This document shows positions 1 through 8,013 of a stretch of DNA of 64,000 nt, piece after piece (within the stretch, counting starts at the first letter, position 1; every line of letters starts with the position of its first letter). A program made the position numbers and the translations under genes. The stretch is from positions 2,170,001 to 2,234,000 of the forward strand of contig NZ_CP075524.1 in assembly GCF_025808395.1 (NCBI RefSeq), read 5' to 3'. The notes beneath the pieces were generated by a model. That model did no database searches, was not told where the DNA came from, and saw only the letters and a list, made by a program, of their open reading frames with translations. This stretch comes from Microcella sp. GTDB taxonomy: Bacteria > Actinomycetota > Actinomycetes > Actinomycetales > Microbacteriaceae.

Positions 1-855
1 GATCATCGCGTGGTCGGTGAGGTCGTGGCCGAACTGACCGGCTCGCGCGTACTGCTCGAGTACCCCGTGTGGATGTGGCATTGGGCCGAACCGGGGTCGG
101 CAGACGTTCCATGGGGTCGCATGGTCGCCGTCGAGATTGATCGCGCGCTCAAGCAGCGCGCTCTGCGTGACTTTCCGTCGCAGATGGGCGGCGATGCTCC
201 GGTGCTGCGCCCTGACATGCTCGCGAACTTCGACCGTGGCACTGAGTACTTCTTTGTCACCACGAACTCGATGCCGAGCGACTACTTCGACGACGTGTAC
301 GCCAGGCATCGCGACCCGTGGGGGTTCGAGTCTCGGTGGTACGAGTCGCGCAAGCTGTCGATCACCGTTGCGAGCCTGCCTGATGAACGGTACGAGCGTG
401 CCCTCGAGATCGGATGCTCGATCGGGGTGCTGACCGAAGCTCTTGCAGCGCGATGCGACGAGGTGCTCGCGATCGACATCGCTCAAGCTGCGGTCGATCG
501 TGCGCGGCGTCGACTGGGTCGACGTGCACGCGTCGAGCGCGTTGATGCTCTGCGCGACTTTCCCGAGGGCCCATTCGACCTCATCGTGCTCTCAGAGACC
601 GGGTACTACTTCGACGCCAGAGGCCTCGACGCCCTCCTCGACGAGATCGAGAACGCCATGACTGCGAGCGGAACGCTGCTCGTCTGCCACTGGAGGCATC
701 CGGTTGGCGACTACCCGCTCACGGGCGCTCAAGTGCATCGCCGCGTCGTCGCGCGCGGGCTTCCGCTCATCGCGCACCACAGCGAAGCCGACTTCATCCT
801 CGCGGTGTTCTCACGCGACGGTCGCTCGGTCGCTCGCCGCACGGGGCTGATCTAG
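1..855 (+). CDS. PIG-L deacetylase / class I SAM methyltransferase fusion (5' truncated)
   Basis: The frame is open from the first base, so the gene begins before the window and only its last 284 residues are visible. The first part reads as the end of a PIG-L (LmbE-like) zinc deacetylase: DHRVVGEV followed by LLEYPVWMWHWA is the typical end of that fold. From about residue 95 it passes into a NodS-like methyltransferase, with YFDDVYARHRDPWGFESRWY and the SAM-binding loop ALEIGCSIGVLTEAL followed by an acidic residue in VLAIDIA. Fusions of exactly these two domains occur in actinobacteria, beside glycosyltransferases. The next gene is a family 2 glycosyltransferase whose GTG start overlaps this stop codon, so the two are probably translated together. 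The substrate is not evident; modification of a surface glycan or glycolipid is an inference. It could be two adjacent proteins only if a stop lay upstream of the window. Confidence 0.8.
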   Translation, partial: DHRVVGEVVAELTGSRVLLEYPVWMWHWAEPGSADVPWGRMVAVEIDRALKQRALRDFPSQMGGDAPVLRPDMLANFDRGTEYFFVTTNSMPSDYFDDVYARHRDPWGFESRWYESRKLSITVASLPDERYERALEIGCSIGVLTEALAARCDEVLAIDIAQAAVDRARRRLGRRARVERVDALRDFPEGPFDLIVLSETGYYFDARGLDALLDEIENAMTASGTLLVCHWRHPVGDYPLTGAQVHRRVVARGLPLIAHHSEADFILAVFSRDGRSVARRTGLI

Positions 856-1592
856 TGCACGTCGGCGTGGTCGTGCCCGCCCGCGACGAGCAAGCCTTCA
901 TCGCTCGCTGTCTCGACGCGCTCGCAGTCGCTCGAGAGCGCGTCACTGTGCCCGTCACAGTCGTCGTCGTGGCCGACTCGTGCGATGACGCCACGGCGGA
1001 GGTGGCGTCGAGTTTCGCCGACGTCATCGTGCGTCGAGTCAACGATGGCAATGTCGGCGCCGCGCGCAGCGTCGGATCACGAATCGCGCTCGATCAGGGT
1101 TGCACGTGGCTCGCCCACACCGACGCCGACTCTGTCGTGCCACCCCACTGGATCCACGAGCAGGTCATGCTCGCGAATGCAGGCTATGACGTCATCGTCG
1201 GCACAGTGCGCCCCGACTTCGCCGACCTCTCTGCGGCCCACGTCGAGCAGTGGCGTGCGACGCATGAGCGCGGCAAGCCCAACGGTCACGTGCACGGCGC
1301 GAATCTCGGGGTGCGCGCGGCGACGTACCGGTCGGTCGGCGGATTCGCGCATCTTGCCGAGCACGAAGACAACGACCTCGTCGATCGACTCGTCGCGATG
1401 GATGCAGCGATCATCGCGAGCGATCGCGCCGAAGTCATGACGTCGGGCCGACTGCAAGGGCGGACAGCGGGCGGCTACGCCGGGTACCTTCGGCAGGTCG
1501 CCGCTGACCTCGAGATCACGCAGTGGGCTCGAGGCGAAGAGAAGGGCCCCGCCGCGAAGACCACCACAGCCTCGCGACGGGGCCCGGCCTAG
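855..1592 (+). CDS. Glycosyltransferase family 2
   Basis: This 245-residue protein begins with a GTG that shares its first base with the stop of the preceding gene. The N-terminus VGVVVPARDEQAFIARCLDAL is the nucleotide-sugar binding beta-alpha unit of GT-A enzymes, and LAHTDADSVVPPHW carries the DxD-type metal site near residue 90. GANLGVRAATYRSVGGF followed by EHEDNDLVDRL matches the acceptor and catalytic-base region of GT2 proteins. There is no membrane segment, so it is likely cytosolic. Coupling to the deacetylase/methyltransferase suggests transfer of a sugar to the same small molecule or glycan. The donor and acceptor cannot be deduced. The last codons run through a hairpin that probably ends transcription. 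Confidence 0.85.
   Translation: MHVGVVVPARDEQAFIARCLDALAVARERVTVPVTVVVVADSCDDATAEVASSFADVIVRRVNDGNVGAARSVGSRIALDQGCTWLAHTDADSVVPPHWIHEQVMLANAGYDVIVGTVRPDFADLSAAHVEQWRATHERGKPNGHVHGANLGVRAATYRSVGGFAHLAEHEDNDLVDRLVAMDAAIIASDRAEVMTSGRLQGRTAGGYAGYLRQVAADLEITQWARGEEKGPAAKTTTASRRGPA
1544..1585. terminator. Hairpin terminator overlapping two convergent gene ends
   Basis: Two 14-base arms, 1544-1557 and 1572-1585, are complementary except for one position (GGGCCCCG core), with a 14-base loop. The hairpin lies inside the last codons of the glycosyltransferase and just past the stop of the convergent oxidase gene at 1593. It has no T-tract, as is common in high-GC actinobacteria, and could serve both directions. 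Confidence 0.6.
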
Positions 1593-2825
1593 TCAGCCGC
1601 GCGGTACCAGCCGCTGCAACTGGGTCACGTGCCCCGGTTCTAGCTCGTCGAGCGAGCGTACTCCGAGAAGCTTCATGGTGCGCACGATCTCTTCGCGCAG
1701 AATCTCGATCGCCCGATCGACACCCTCCCGCCCGCCGGCCATGAGGCCGTAGAGGTAGGCGCGGCCGATGAGGGTGAAGCGCGCGCCGAGCGCGATGCTC
1801 GCCACGATGTCGGCGCCCGACATGATGCCCGTGTCGAGGTGCACCTCGGTGTCGTTGCCGACCTCGCGCACCACGGCGGGCAGCAGGTGAAAGGGGATGG
1901 GTGCACGGTCGAGTTGCCGACCGCCGTGGTTCGAGAGCGTGATGCCGTCGACGCCGAGGTCGGCGAGGCGCTTCGCATCATCGACCGTCTGCACTCCCTT
2001 GACGACGAGCTTGCCTGGCCACTGCTGCTTGATCCACGCCAGGTCGTCATAGGTGACGGTGGGGTCGAACATGTGGTCGAGCAGTTCGGCGACCGTGCCC
2101 TTCCAGCTCGACAGGCTCGCGAACGCGAGAGGCTCGGTCGTCAAGAAGTCCCACCACCACCACGGGCGGGGCAGAGCGTTGATGATGGTTCCCGCCGTCA
2201 GCGCAGGCGGAATCGAGAAGCCGTTGCGCTTGTCTCGCAACCGCGCCCCCGCCACGGGAACATCGACGGTCACGAGCAGCGTGTCGAAGCCTGCGGCAGC
2301 TGCCCGGTCGACGAGCTGCATCGACCGTTCGCGGTCTTTCCACATGTAGAGCTGAAACCAGTTGCGGCCCTCGGGTGCCGCTGCGCGAACATCCTCGATG
2401 CTCGTCGTTCCCATCGTCGACAGCGAGAACGGGATGCCCGCCGCCGCCGCCGCAGACGCCCCCGCGATCTCGCCCTCGGTCTGCATCATGCGCGTGAACC
2501 CGGTGGGCGCGATGCCGAAGGGCAGCTCGACTCGTGACCCGAGAACATGCCAGCCGGTGTCGACCTGGCTCACGTCGCGCAGAATCGCGGGGTGAAACTC
2601 GATGTCGCTGAAGGCCTGGCGTGCTCGGGCGAGGCTCAGCTCGCCCTCGGCCGCGCCCTCGGTGTAGTCGAAGGGGGCCTTGGGCGTGCGCCGCTGCGCG
2701 ATCGCCCGCAGGTCGTGAATGGTGAGCGCGGCGTCGAGGCGGCGCTTCTTGGCATTGAATGTGGGCGACTTGAAGCGCATGAGCGGTGCGAGCTCACGCG
2801 GTCGCGGAAAACGGCGTTTCACCAT
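1593..2825 (-). CDS. lldD: FMN-dependent alpha-hydroxy-acid oxidase/dehydrogenase (LldD-like)
   Basis: This 410-residue protein belongs to the FMN-dependent 2-hydroxyacid oxidizing family (L-lactate dehydrogenase, glycolate oxidase). Visible signatures are FDYTEGAAEGE near the N-terminus, LSTMGTTSIEDV, NWFQLYMWKDRE, and the active-site block GVDGITLSNHGGRQLDRAP with the catalytic His and substrate-binding Arg. DTGIMSGADIVASIALGA follows, as in the family. A run of four tryptophans precedes DFLTTEP. It lies 3 bp downstream of a GntR/FCD regulator on the same strand, the usual lldR-lldD arrangement. L-lactate is the likely substrate because rhamnose breakdown in this window yields lactaldehyde and lactate; glycolate or another 2-hydroxyacid is possible. 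Electrons probably go to quinone or oxygen. Confidence 0.85.
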   Translation of the reverse strand: MVKRRFPRPRELAPLMRFKSPTFNAKKRRLDAALTIHDLRAIAQRRTPKAPFDYTEGAAEGELSLARARQAFSDIEFHPAILRDVSQVDTGWHVLGSRVELPFGIAPTGFTRMMQTEGEIAGASAAAAAGIPFSLSTMGTTSIEDVRAAAPEGRNWFQLYMWKDRERSMQLVDRAAAAGFDTLLVTVDVPVAGARLRDKRNGFSIPPALTAGTIINALPRPWWWWDFLTTEPLAFASLSSWKGTVAELLDHMFDPTVTYDDLAWIKQQWPGKLVVKGVQTVDDAKRLADLGVDGITLSNHGGRQLDRAPIPFHLLPAVVREVGNDTEVHLDTGIMSGADIVASIALGARFTLIGRAYLYGLMAGGREGVDRAIEILREEIVRTMKLLGVRSLDELEPGHVTQLQRLVPRG

Positions 2826-2828
2826 GGT

Positions 2829-3503
2829 TCAGTCCTTCGCGTGGGTGAGGTCGTAGCGGGCGAGCAGGCGGTCGCGCGCGCCCTCGATGTGCGCGCGCGT
2901 GAGGGTGCCGGCGAGCTCGCGGTCGCCGGCGGCGACAGCGTCGAGAATGGCCTGGTGCTGGGCGACGACGTCGTCGAGCGCGAGCAGGCGGTGCGCCTGC
3001 ACCTGACCGGTGCACAGCTCGATCTCGCCCATGAGCAGCGCGTGCAGGCGGGCCAGGCGCGGCGAGTGCTGCGCTTCGACGAGTGCGCGGTGAAACGCGA
3101 TGTCGGCTCGCGCGAGCGGCGCGGCATCGGGAGCGGTCGACGCGGCCGCATCGGCGAGCATCCGTTGTGCGGCGATTGCGGCGACCGGCAGCACGCCGTC
3201 GGCCGCGAGATTGCGCAGGGCTGCCTCTTCGACGACGGCGCGACTGGCGTAGAGATCGGCGATGTCGTCGCGCGTCAGCTCGGGCACTCGCGCGGTCTTG
3301 TGCGCCGTGCGCCGCAGCAGCCCGTCGGCGACGAGCCGCTCGAGGGCGACCTTGGCGGTCGGCCGTGCGACGCCGAAGCGGTCGGCGATCGCCTGCTCGG
3401 TGACGGCGGTTCCGGGTGCTTCGCGCTGGGTCAGGATGCTCTCGCGCAGTGCCTCGTAGACCGCATCGGGCACGCGGGTGACGGCGAGGGCTTCACTGCT
3501 CAT
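2829..3503 (-). CDS. GntR-family regulator, FCD (FadR/LldR) subfamily
   Basis: The 224-residue protein has an N-terminal winged helix (VYEALRESILTQREAPGTAV, then IADRFGVARPTAKVALERLVADGLL) and a C-terminal all-helical FCD domain with the metal-site pattern R..VE..AL, DIAFHRALV and VVAQHQAILDAV. It is 3 bp upstream of the 2-hydroxyacid oxidase gene and co-directional, so it most likely controls that gene in response to lactate or a related acid. A match to the FCD operator consensus lies 18 bp upstream of its start, suggesting that it regulates the two-gene operon including itself. Confidence 0.85.
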   Translation of the reverse strand: MSSEALAVTRVPDAVYEALRESILTQREAPGTAVTEQAIADRFGVARPTAKVALERLVADGLLRRTAHKTARVPELTRDDIADLYASRAVVEEAALRNLAADGVLPVAAIAAQRMLADAAASTAPDAAPLARADIAFHRALVEAQHSPRLARLHALLMGEIELCTGQVQAHRLLALDDVVAQHQAILDAVAAGDRELAGTLTRAHIEGARDRLLARYDLTHAKD

Positions 3504-3521
3504 GTCGGCGACAGTAGCAGA

Positions 3522-3532
3522 TTGTTATACAA
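3522..3532 (-). promoter_or_regulatory. Predicted GntR/FCD operator
   Basis: The sequence TTGTTATACAA fits the FCD-family consensus TNGTNNNACNA exactly and is nearly palindromic. It lies just upstream of the GntR gene start at 3503, where it would block the promoter of the regulator-oxidase operon. Confidence 0.6.
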
Positions 3533-3550
3533 GTGCACCAGACGAGCGCG

Positions 3551-4645
3551 TCAGCGTCGAGCCAGCTCGCTCAAGGCAACAGCCGGTGGGCGGGCAGCCG
3601 TCGTGCTGATCTCGAGCGTGGACTTCATCCGCGAGGCCGAGAGAATCGACTGCATGACGTCGAGCACGTGCAGGGCGAGCTCGCCGCCGGCTCTCGGTTC
3701 GGCACCGGGTGGGGTGGCAGCGAGATCGACCAGGCCGACGCCCCGGCCCGCGTCGATGTAGCCGGCGTTGACCTCGAGCGTGCGCCACTGATTGTCGCCG
3801 AGCGACAACAGCTCGGCGGCGCCGTCGAACCGGTTCGGGTCGGGCACCGTGAGCGTGCCCGATTCACCGTGAATCTCGATGCTCGCCGACCGTGTACCGA
3901 CGGCGTCGAAGCTCATCACGACGGTGCTGAGCGCGCCGCTTGCGTGCTGCAGCAGAGCGGTCACATGCGAGTCGACGGCCACAGAGATCTCGGTGCCCGC
4001 CCGCTCGCCGGTGCCGATCACGCGACTGCCGCGCATCCGGCTGCCCATTCCCGACACGGCCACGACCGGGCCCAGGAGGGTGATGAGCGCCGTGAGGTAG
4101 TACGGCCCCATGTCGAGCAGCGGGCCACCACCGGGCTGATAGTAGAAGTCGGGTGCCGAATGCCACCGCTCGTGGCCGGGGGTCACCATGGTCGCGGTCG
4201 CGGCGATGGGTGTGCCGATCACGCCGTCGTCGATCGCACGGCGTGCCGTCTGCACGCCCGTGCCCAGCACGGTGTCGGGAGCACAGCCCAGGCGAACTCC
4301 CGCGGCCGCGGCCGCCTCGACGATGCGGCGACCGTCGGCGGTGTTCGTCGCGAGCGGCTTCTCGCCGTAGACACCACGACCCGCCTCGATCGCTGCGAGG
4401 GCGATCGTCGTGTGCTCGGCAGGGATGGTCAGGTTGAGCGCCACATCGATGTCGTCGCGCTGCAGCAACTGCGGCGTGCTCAGGGCGAGCACGCCGGGCC
4501 GAGCGTCGGCGACTGCGATCGCCCGCGCGGCATCGAGGTCGCTCACGGCGACCAAGTGCAGGTCTGCGAGCGAGTCGATCGATCGCAGGTATTGGCCAGA
4601 GATGGTGCCGATACCGACGACGCCGACTCTCAGCGGCTCGCCCAC
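3551..4645 (-). CDS. Gfo/Idh/MocA-family NAD(P)-dependent oxidoreductase
   Basis: The 364-residue protein starts with a dinucleotide-binding Rossmann fold (LRVGVVGIGTISGQYL). It carries the family signature GRGVYGEKPLATN, where EKP holds the catalytic Lys, and GGGPLLDMGPYYL in the C-terminal sheet domain. The chosen GTG start at 4645 places the Rossmann motif at the expected distance and overlaps the upstream ThuA gene by 16 bp; longer readings would add an Arg/Ala-rich, unlikely N-terminus. Adjacent ThuA and Gfo/Idh/MocA genes are common in actinobacterial sugar loci. The substrate is an aldose or inositol-type sugar. D-apiose dehydrogenases belong to this superfamily, so it is one of three candidates here for apiose oxidation, but nothing in the sequence decides this. 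Confidence 0.8.
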   Translation of the reverse strand: MGEPLRVGVVGIGTISGQYLRSIDSLADLHLVAVSDLDAARAIAVADARPGVLALSTPQLLQRDDIDVALNLTIPAEHTTIALAAIEAGRGVYGEKPLATNTADGRRIVEAAAAAGVRLGCAPDTVLGTGVQTARRAIDDGVIGTPIAATATMVTPGHERWHSAPDFYYQPGGGPLLDMGPYYLTALITLLGPVVAVSGMGSRMRGSRVIGTGERAGTEISVAVDSHVTALLQHASGALSTVVMSFDAVGTRSASIEIHGESGTLTVPDPNRFDGAAELLSLGDNQWRTLEVNAGYIDAGRGVGLVDLAATPPGAEPRAGGELALHVLDVMQSILSASRMKSTLEISTTAARPPAVALSELARR

Positions 4646-5319
4646 AGCAAGCCCCGCTCGATGATGGTGCGCACCGACGGGTGGTCGAGCACCTCTACGC
4701 GATGCCCGGCCGTGCAGACGAAGACGCGGCCTGCTCCCCACTGACGCGTCCACACCGACGGGCTGACCACGGGCCGCTGCCAGGCGTCGAACGGTCGTGC
4801 CGCGATCGTCGTCGTCGCGAGCACGTCGTTGTAGGCATCGCTCAGCACCCAGTACTGCTCTGTCGTCAGCTCGAAGTCGTCGAGCCCGGCAACGATCGGG
4901 TGGTCGCGGCGCTCGGGCACGATCTCGATGGTGTGCGTCAGGTAATTGTCTGACTGCTCGCCGATGCGCTTCTCGGGCTCGATGCCCGCGTGGTGGGCGA
5001 ACTGCCCTCCGATCATGTGCAGATAGTCGGCGCTGTCGCGATACGAATCAGCGATGCCGCCGTGCCAGCCGCCCAGGCCTGTTCCGTTGCGCACCGCGGC
5101 GGTGAGGCCAGCGAGGTGAGCGGCATCGATCGTGCTCATGGTGTTCGCCTGCATGATGAGGTCGACGGTCGCCATGTAGTCGGCGTCGGCGTAGACCTCG
5201 GTCGCCTCCTCGACGCGCACCGTGAAGCCGTTGCGCTCGAGATGAGGGATGAACCGCTCAGTCGCTTCTCGGGGTTGGTGGCCATCCCAGCCTCCGCGAA
5301 CGACGAGCGCAGTCTTCAT
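4630..5319 (-). CDS. ThuA-domain protein
   Basis: This 229-residue protein has a class I glutamine amidotransferase-like fold of the ThuA family: KTALVVRGGWDGHQP at the N-terminus, a central GTGLGGWHGGIADSY block, and DHPIVAGLDDFELTTEQYWVL followed by PSVWTRQWGAGRVFVCTAGH toward the end. The ATG at 5319 overlaps the TGA of the rhamnosidase gene (ATGA), which fixes the start. ThuA proteins were first linked to trehalose/sucrose catabolism, often with Gfo/Idh/MocA enzymes as here, but their chemistry is poorly defined. A role in processing an oxidised sugar released from the rhamnoside is an inference. Confidence 0.75.
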   Translation of the reverse strand: MKTALVVRGGWDGHQPREATERFIPHLERNGFTVRVEEATEVYADADYMATVDLIMQANTMSTIDAAHLAGLTAAVRNGTGLGGWHGGIADSYRDSADYLHMIGGQFAHHAGIEPEKRIGEQSDNYLTHTIEIVPERRDHPIVAGLDDFELTTEQYWVLSDAYNDVLATTTIAARPFDAWQRPVVSPSVWTRQWGAGRVFVCTAGHRVEVLDHPSVRTIIERGLLWASR

Positions 5320-7913
5320 GATGCGACGGTAGCCCACTCGGCACGCACCTCGTGCTCGCCCGAGCTGAGTGGGTAGACATCGTCATCGCCCAGGTCGAGC
5401 ACCGCCTCGGTGCCCACCGGAACACGCATCGTGATGACGAGCTCGTCGCCCTCTCGCTTCCAGGCGATCGCCGCGCGGCCGTAGGGGGTCTCGTGTTCGG
5501 CCCTCGCCCACGTGAGACCGCCCCCGGGTCGCGGGGCGAACCTGATGCGCCGATAGCCGGGAGCCGCGGGGGCGAGGCCGGCGACCACACGGTGCATCCA
5601 GTCGGCGACGGCGCCGAGCGCATAGTGGTTGAACGAGGTCATCGTGCCGGGGTTCACCTCGCCGTTGGGCAGCAGGCTGTTCCAGCGCTCCCAGATCGTG
5701 GTCGCGCCCTGCGTCACCGGGTAGAGCCACGACGGGCACTCGGTCTCGAGCAGCAGGTCGTAGGCCGCCTCGAGCTCACCCTCTGCGCTCAGTGCGTCGC
5801 AGACGAGCGGCGTGCCCACGAATCCGGTCGCGATGCGGTTGCCCGATTCGCGCACGAGCTCTGCCAGCCGACGTGCCGCAGGCCGGCGCAGCGACGCGGG
5901 CAGCAGATCGAAGGCGAGTGCGAGCGCGTAGGCCGTCTGGGCATCGCTCGTCATCGTGGCGTCGTCGTTCACGTATTCGCCGACGAAGGCGTCGCGCGCT
6001 GCCTCAGCGAGCGTGCCGTAGCGCGCAGCGTCGTCGTCTCGGCCGAGCAGCGCTGCCATCTGCGACACCTTGCGTGCCGAAGCGCAGAAGTAGGCGCTCG
6101 CCACGAGGTGCCGGTCGGTGCGCGCATCGGCCGGGTCTTGCGGGGGTGCGGCGGGGTCGAGCCAGTCGCCGAGTTGAAAGCCCTCGTTCCAGAGGTGATC
6201 GTCGCCCGCGAGCGAGTCGATGAGGTCGACCCAGCGTCGAGCGCTCTCGAACTGACGCTCGACGACACCGAGGTCGCCGAAGCGTTCGAAGAGAGTGAGA
6301 GGGGTGAAGGTGGCCACGTCTCCCCAGGCCGCGCCAGGTCTGATGGGAGTCCACATGTGATGAGCGGGGATGACGGGCACGTACCAGGGGATCGTGCCGT
6401 CATCGAGCTGCTCGCGCGCGACATCTTGCAACCACCCCGCGAGCATGCCCGACGTATCGAACAAGAAGCTCGCGGTCGGGGCGAAGACCTGCAGGTCGCC
6501 CGTCCAGCCGACGCGCTCATCGCGCTGCGGGCAGTCGGTGGGAATGTCGACGAAGTTGCCGCGCATGCTCCAGACGACGTTCTCGTGCAGCTGGTTGAGC
6601 ATGTCGTTCGACGACTCGAACCACCCGGTGCGCTGCAGGTCAGAGTGATAGACCCGCGCGACGATGTCGCCGAGGTCGACGGCGGCATCGAGGTCGCCGG
6701 GCCACCCGTCGATCTGCAGATACCGGAAGCCGTGAAACGTGAAGCGCGGCTCCCACTCTTCGGGTGCGGCACGGCCGGCCAGCGTGTACGAGTCGGTCGA
6801 GCGGGCATCCCGCAGCGGCCTCGTGTAGATCTCGCCCTCTTGCATGACTTCGGCGGTGCGCATCGTCACGGTCACCCCGCGCTCGCCGCGAACCCTGATG
6901 CGCGGCCGGCCGACGAGGTTCTGACCGAAGTCGAGCACCGCAGCGCCTGACGGCGTGCGCAGCACCGCGACGGGCCGCACCTCTTGCGTGCATCTGACGG
7001 GCGGCCCCGAGGGCGCTCGCAGCGTTGCCGGGTCGCGTTCTGCGATGGCGACCGCGCTCCACGCGCTCGCGTCGAAGCGCGGAGTCGACCAGCCGTCGAA
7101 CTCGTCGCGTGCGTCGTAGTCTTCACCGTCGTAGATGCCCGAGCGCACGATCGGAGCGGGTGCCGCGCACCATGAGCCGTCGGTCGCGATCGTCTGACGG
7201 CGGCCATCGGCGTAGACCAGTTCGAGCTGCGCGATGAACGACAAGTCGCTGCCGAAGAGGTTGCGAAAGCCGCCTCGCCACCCGAGTCGCCCCCGATACC
7301 AGCCGTCGCCGAGCCAGGCGCCGATCGCGTTCTGCCCCTGGGTGATGTGCGCGGTGACGTCGTAGGTGTAGTACCGCAAGTGCTGCGGGTAGACCGTCCA
7401 GCCGGGTGAGAGTGCGTCGTCGCCGACGCGCGCACCGTTGATCTCTGCCTCGTAGAGCCCATGGGCGCTCGCGTAGAGCCGTGCCGAGACCAGGTCGGCG
7501 TCGACGGTGAACGTGGTGCGCACGAGGGCGGCGCGTCGGTCGTCTGACTCGGGGTCTTCTGGCCACGCTGGCCCGACGGGAGCAGCGCGCCAGTCGCGCG
7601 CGGCGAGCAGCCCCGCCTCGAGATGGGTCTCGTCGCTCCACGGCGACCATTCGTCGTCGGCGCCGCGCACGCGCACCCGCACGACGGCGCGCTCGCGTGA
7701 CGAGAGCGGAGCGTCTGGCCAGTCGACGAGCACCTGGTCGGGCGAGTCGACGCTGAAGGTCGTCGTCGTGCCGCGCGACACTTCGACCTCATAGCCCTTC
7801 TGCACCCAGCCGGGCCCGGCGCTCGACTTCCACGACAGTCGCGGTCGCGCCTCGCCGATGCCGAGGGGTTCACGGTGGTGCTCGACGGTGAGCGCGAGAA
7901 TGCGGGCAGTCAC
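5316..7913 (-). CDS. Alpha-L-rhamnosidase, GH78
   Basis: The 865-residue length and domain order match GH78: N-terminal beta-sandwich domains including ARLYASAHGLYEAEINGARVGDD, then the (alpha/alpha)6 barrel. The barrel carries the family block PTDCPQRDERVGWTGDLQVF, with the predicted general acid Glu near residue 466, and TTIWERWNSLLPNGEV with the predicted base Glu, followed by SFNHYALGAVADWM. There is no signal peptide, so it acts in the cytosol on imported rhamnosides. I chose the GTG at 7913 because GAGG sits 6 bp upstream; an earlier in-frame GTG at 7925 has no such site and abuts the operator. It heads a co-directional operon with ThuA and Gfo/Idh/MocA. The product, L-rhamnose, feeds the rha operon at 32.8-37.8 kb. 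Confidence 0.9.
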   Translation of the reverse strand: MTARILALTVEHHREPLGIGEARPRLSWKSSAGPGWVQKGYEVEVSRGTTTTFSVDSPDQVLVDWPDAPLSSRERAVVRVRVRGADDEWSPWSDETHLEAGLLAARDWRAAPVGPAWPEDPESDDRRAALVRTTFTVDADLVSARLYASAHGLYEAEINGARVGDDALSPGWTVYPQHLRYYTYDVTAHITQGQNAIGAWLGDGWYRGRLGWRGGFRNLFGSDLSFIAQLELVYADGRRQTIATDGSWCAAPAPIVRSGIYDGEDYDARDEFDGWSTPRFDASAWSAVAIAERDPATLRAPSGPPVRCTQEVRPVAVLRTPSGAAVLDFGQNLVGRPRIRVRGERGVTVTMRTAEVMQEGEIYTRPLRDARSTDSYTLAGRAAPEEWEPRFTFHGFRYLQIDGWPGDLDAAVDLGDIVARVYHSDLQRTGWFESSNDMLNQLHENVVWSMRGNFVDIPTDCPQRDERVGWTGDLQVFAPTASFLFDTSGMLAGWLQDVAREQLDDGTIPWYVPVIPAHHMWTPIRPGAAWGDVATFTPLTLFERFGDLGVVERQFESARRWVDLIDSLAGDDHLWNEGFQLGDWLDPAAPPQDPADARTDRHLVASAYFCASARKVSQMAALLGRDDDAARYGTLAEAARDAFVGEYVNDDATMTSDAQTAYALALAFDLLPASLRRPAARRLAELVRESGNRIATGFVGTPLVCDALSAEGELEAAYDLLLETECPSWLYPVTQGATTIWERWNSLLPNGEVNPGTMTSFNHYALGAVADWMHRVVAGLAPAAPGYRRIRFAPRPGGGLTWARAEHETPYGRAAIAWKREGDELVITMRVPVGTEAVLDLGDDDVYPLSSGEHEVRAEWATVAS

Positions 7914-7925
7914 AAGAGTCCTCAC

Positions 7926-7957
7926 TGAATATTCGTGCAGCCATGCATGAGAATGCT
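7926..7957. promoter_or_regulatory. Predicted SorC-type operator, copy 1
   Basis: The half TGAATATTCGTGCA (7926-7939) is followed after 4 bases by TGCATGAGAATGCT (7944-7957), an imperfect inverted repeat. The same 14-4-14 layout recurs at 9784 and 14809. It lies between the divergent rhamnosidase and dehydrogenase genes and directly upstream of the rhamnosidase ribosome binding site, so it could control both. Confidence 0.55.
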
Positions 7958-8013
7958 GTCGCTGTCATACTAGGTGATGCACCCAGAACCGCACGAGCCC
8001 CGGGAGGCCGTTC

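Noticed and set aside
2150..2172. CCA/CAC simple repeat
   Set aside because: It encodes the run of four tryptophans in the FMN hydroxyacid oxidase on the minus strand, so it needs no separate explanation.
2547..3761. Open reading frame of about 400 codons on the plus strand across the GntR gene
   Set aside because: It is composed of Arg/Gly/Ala/Val-rich sequence with no family motif and runs through several real genes on the other strand, including their promoter gap.
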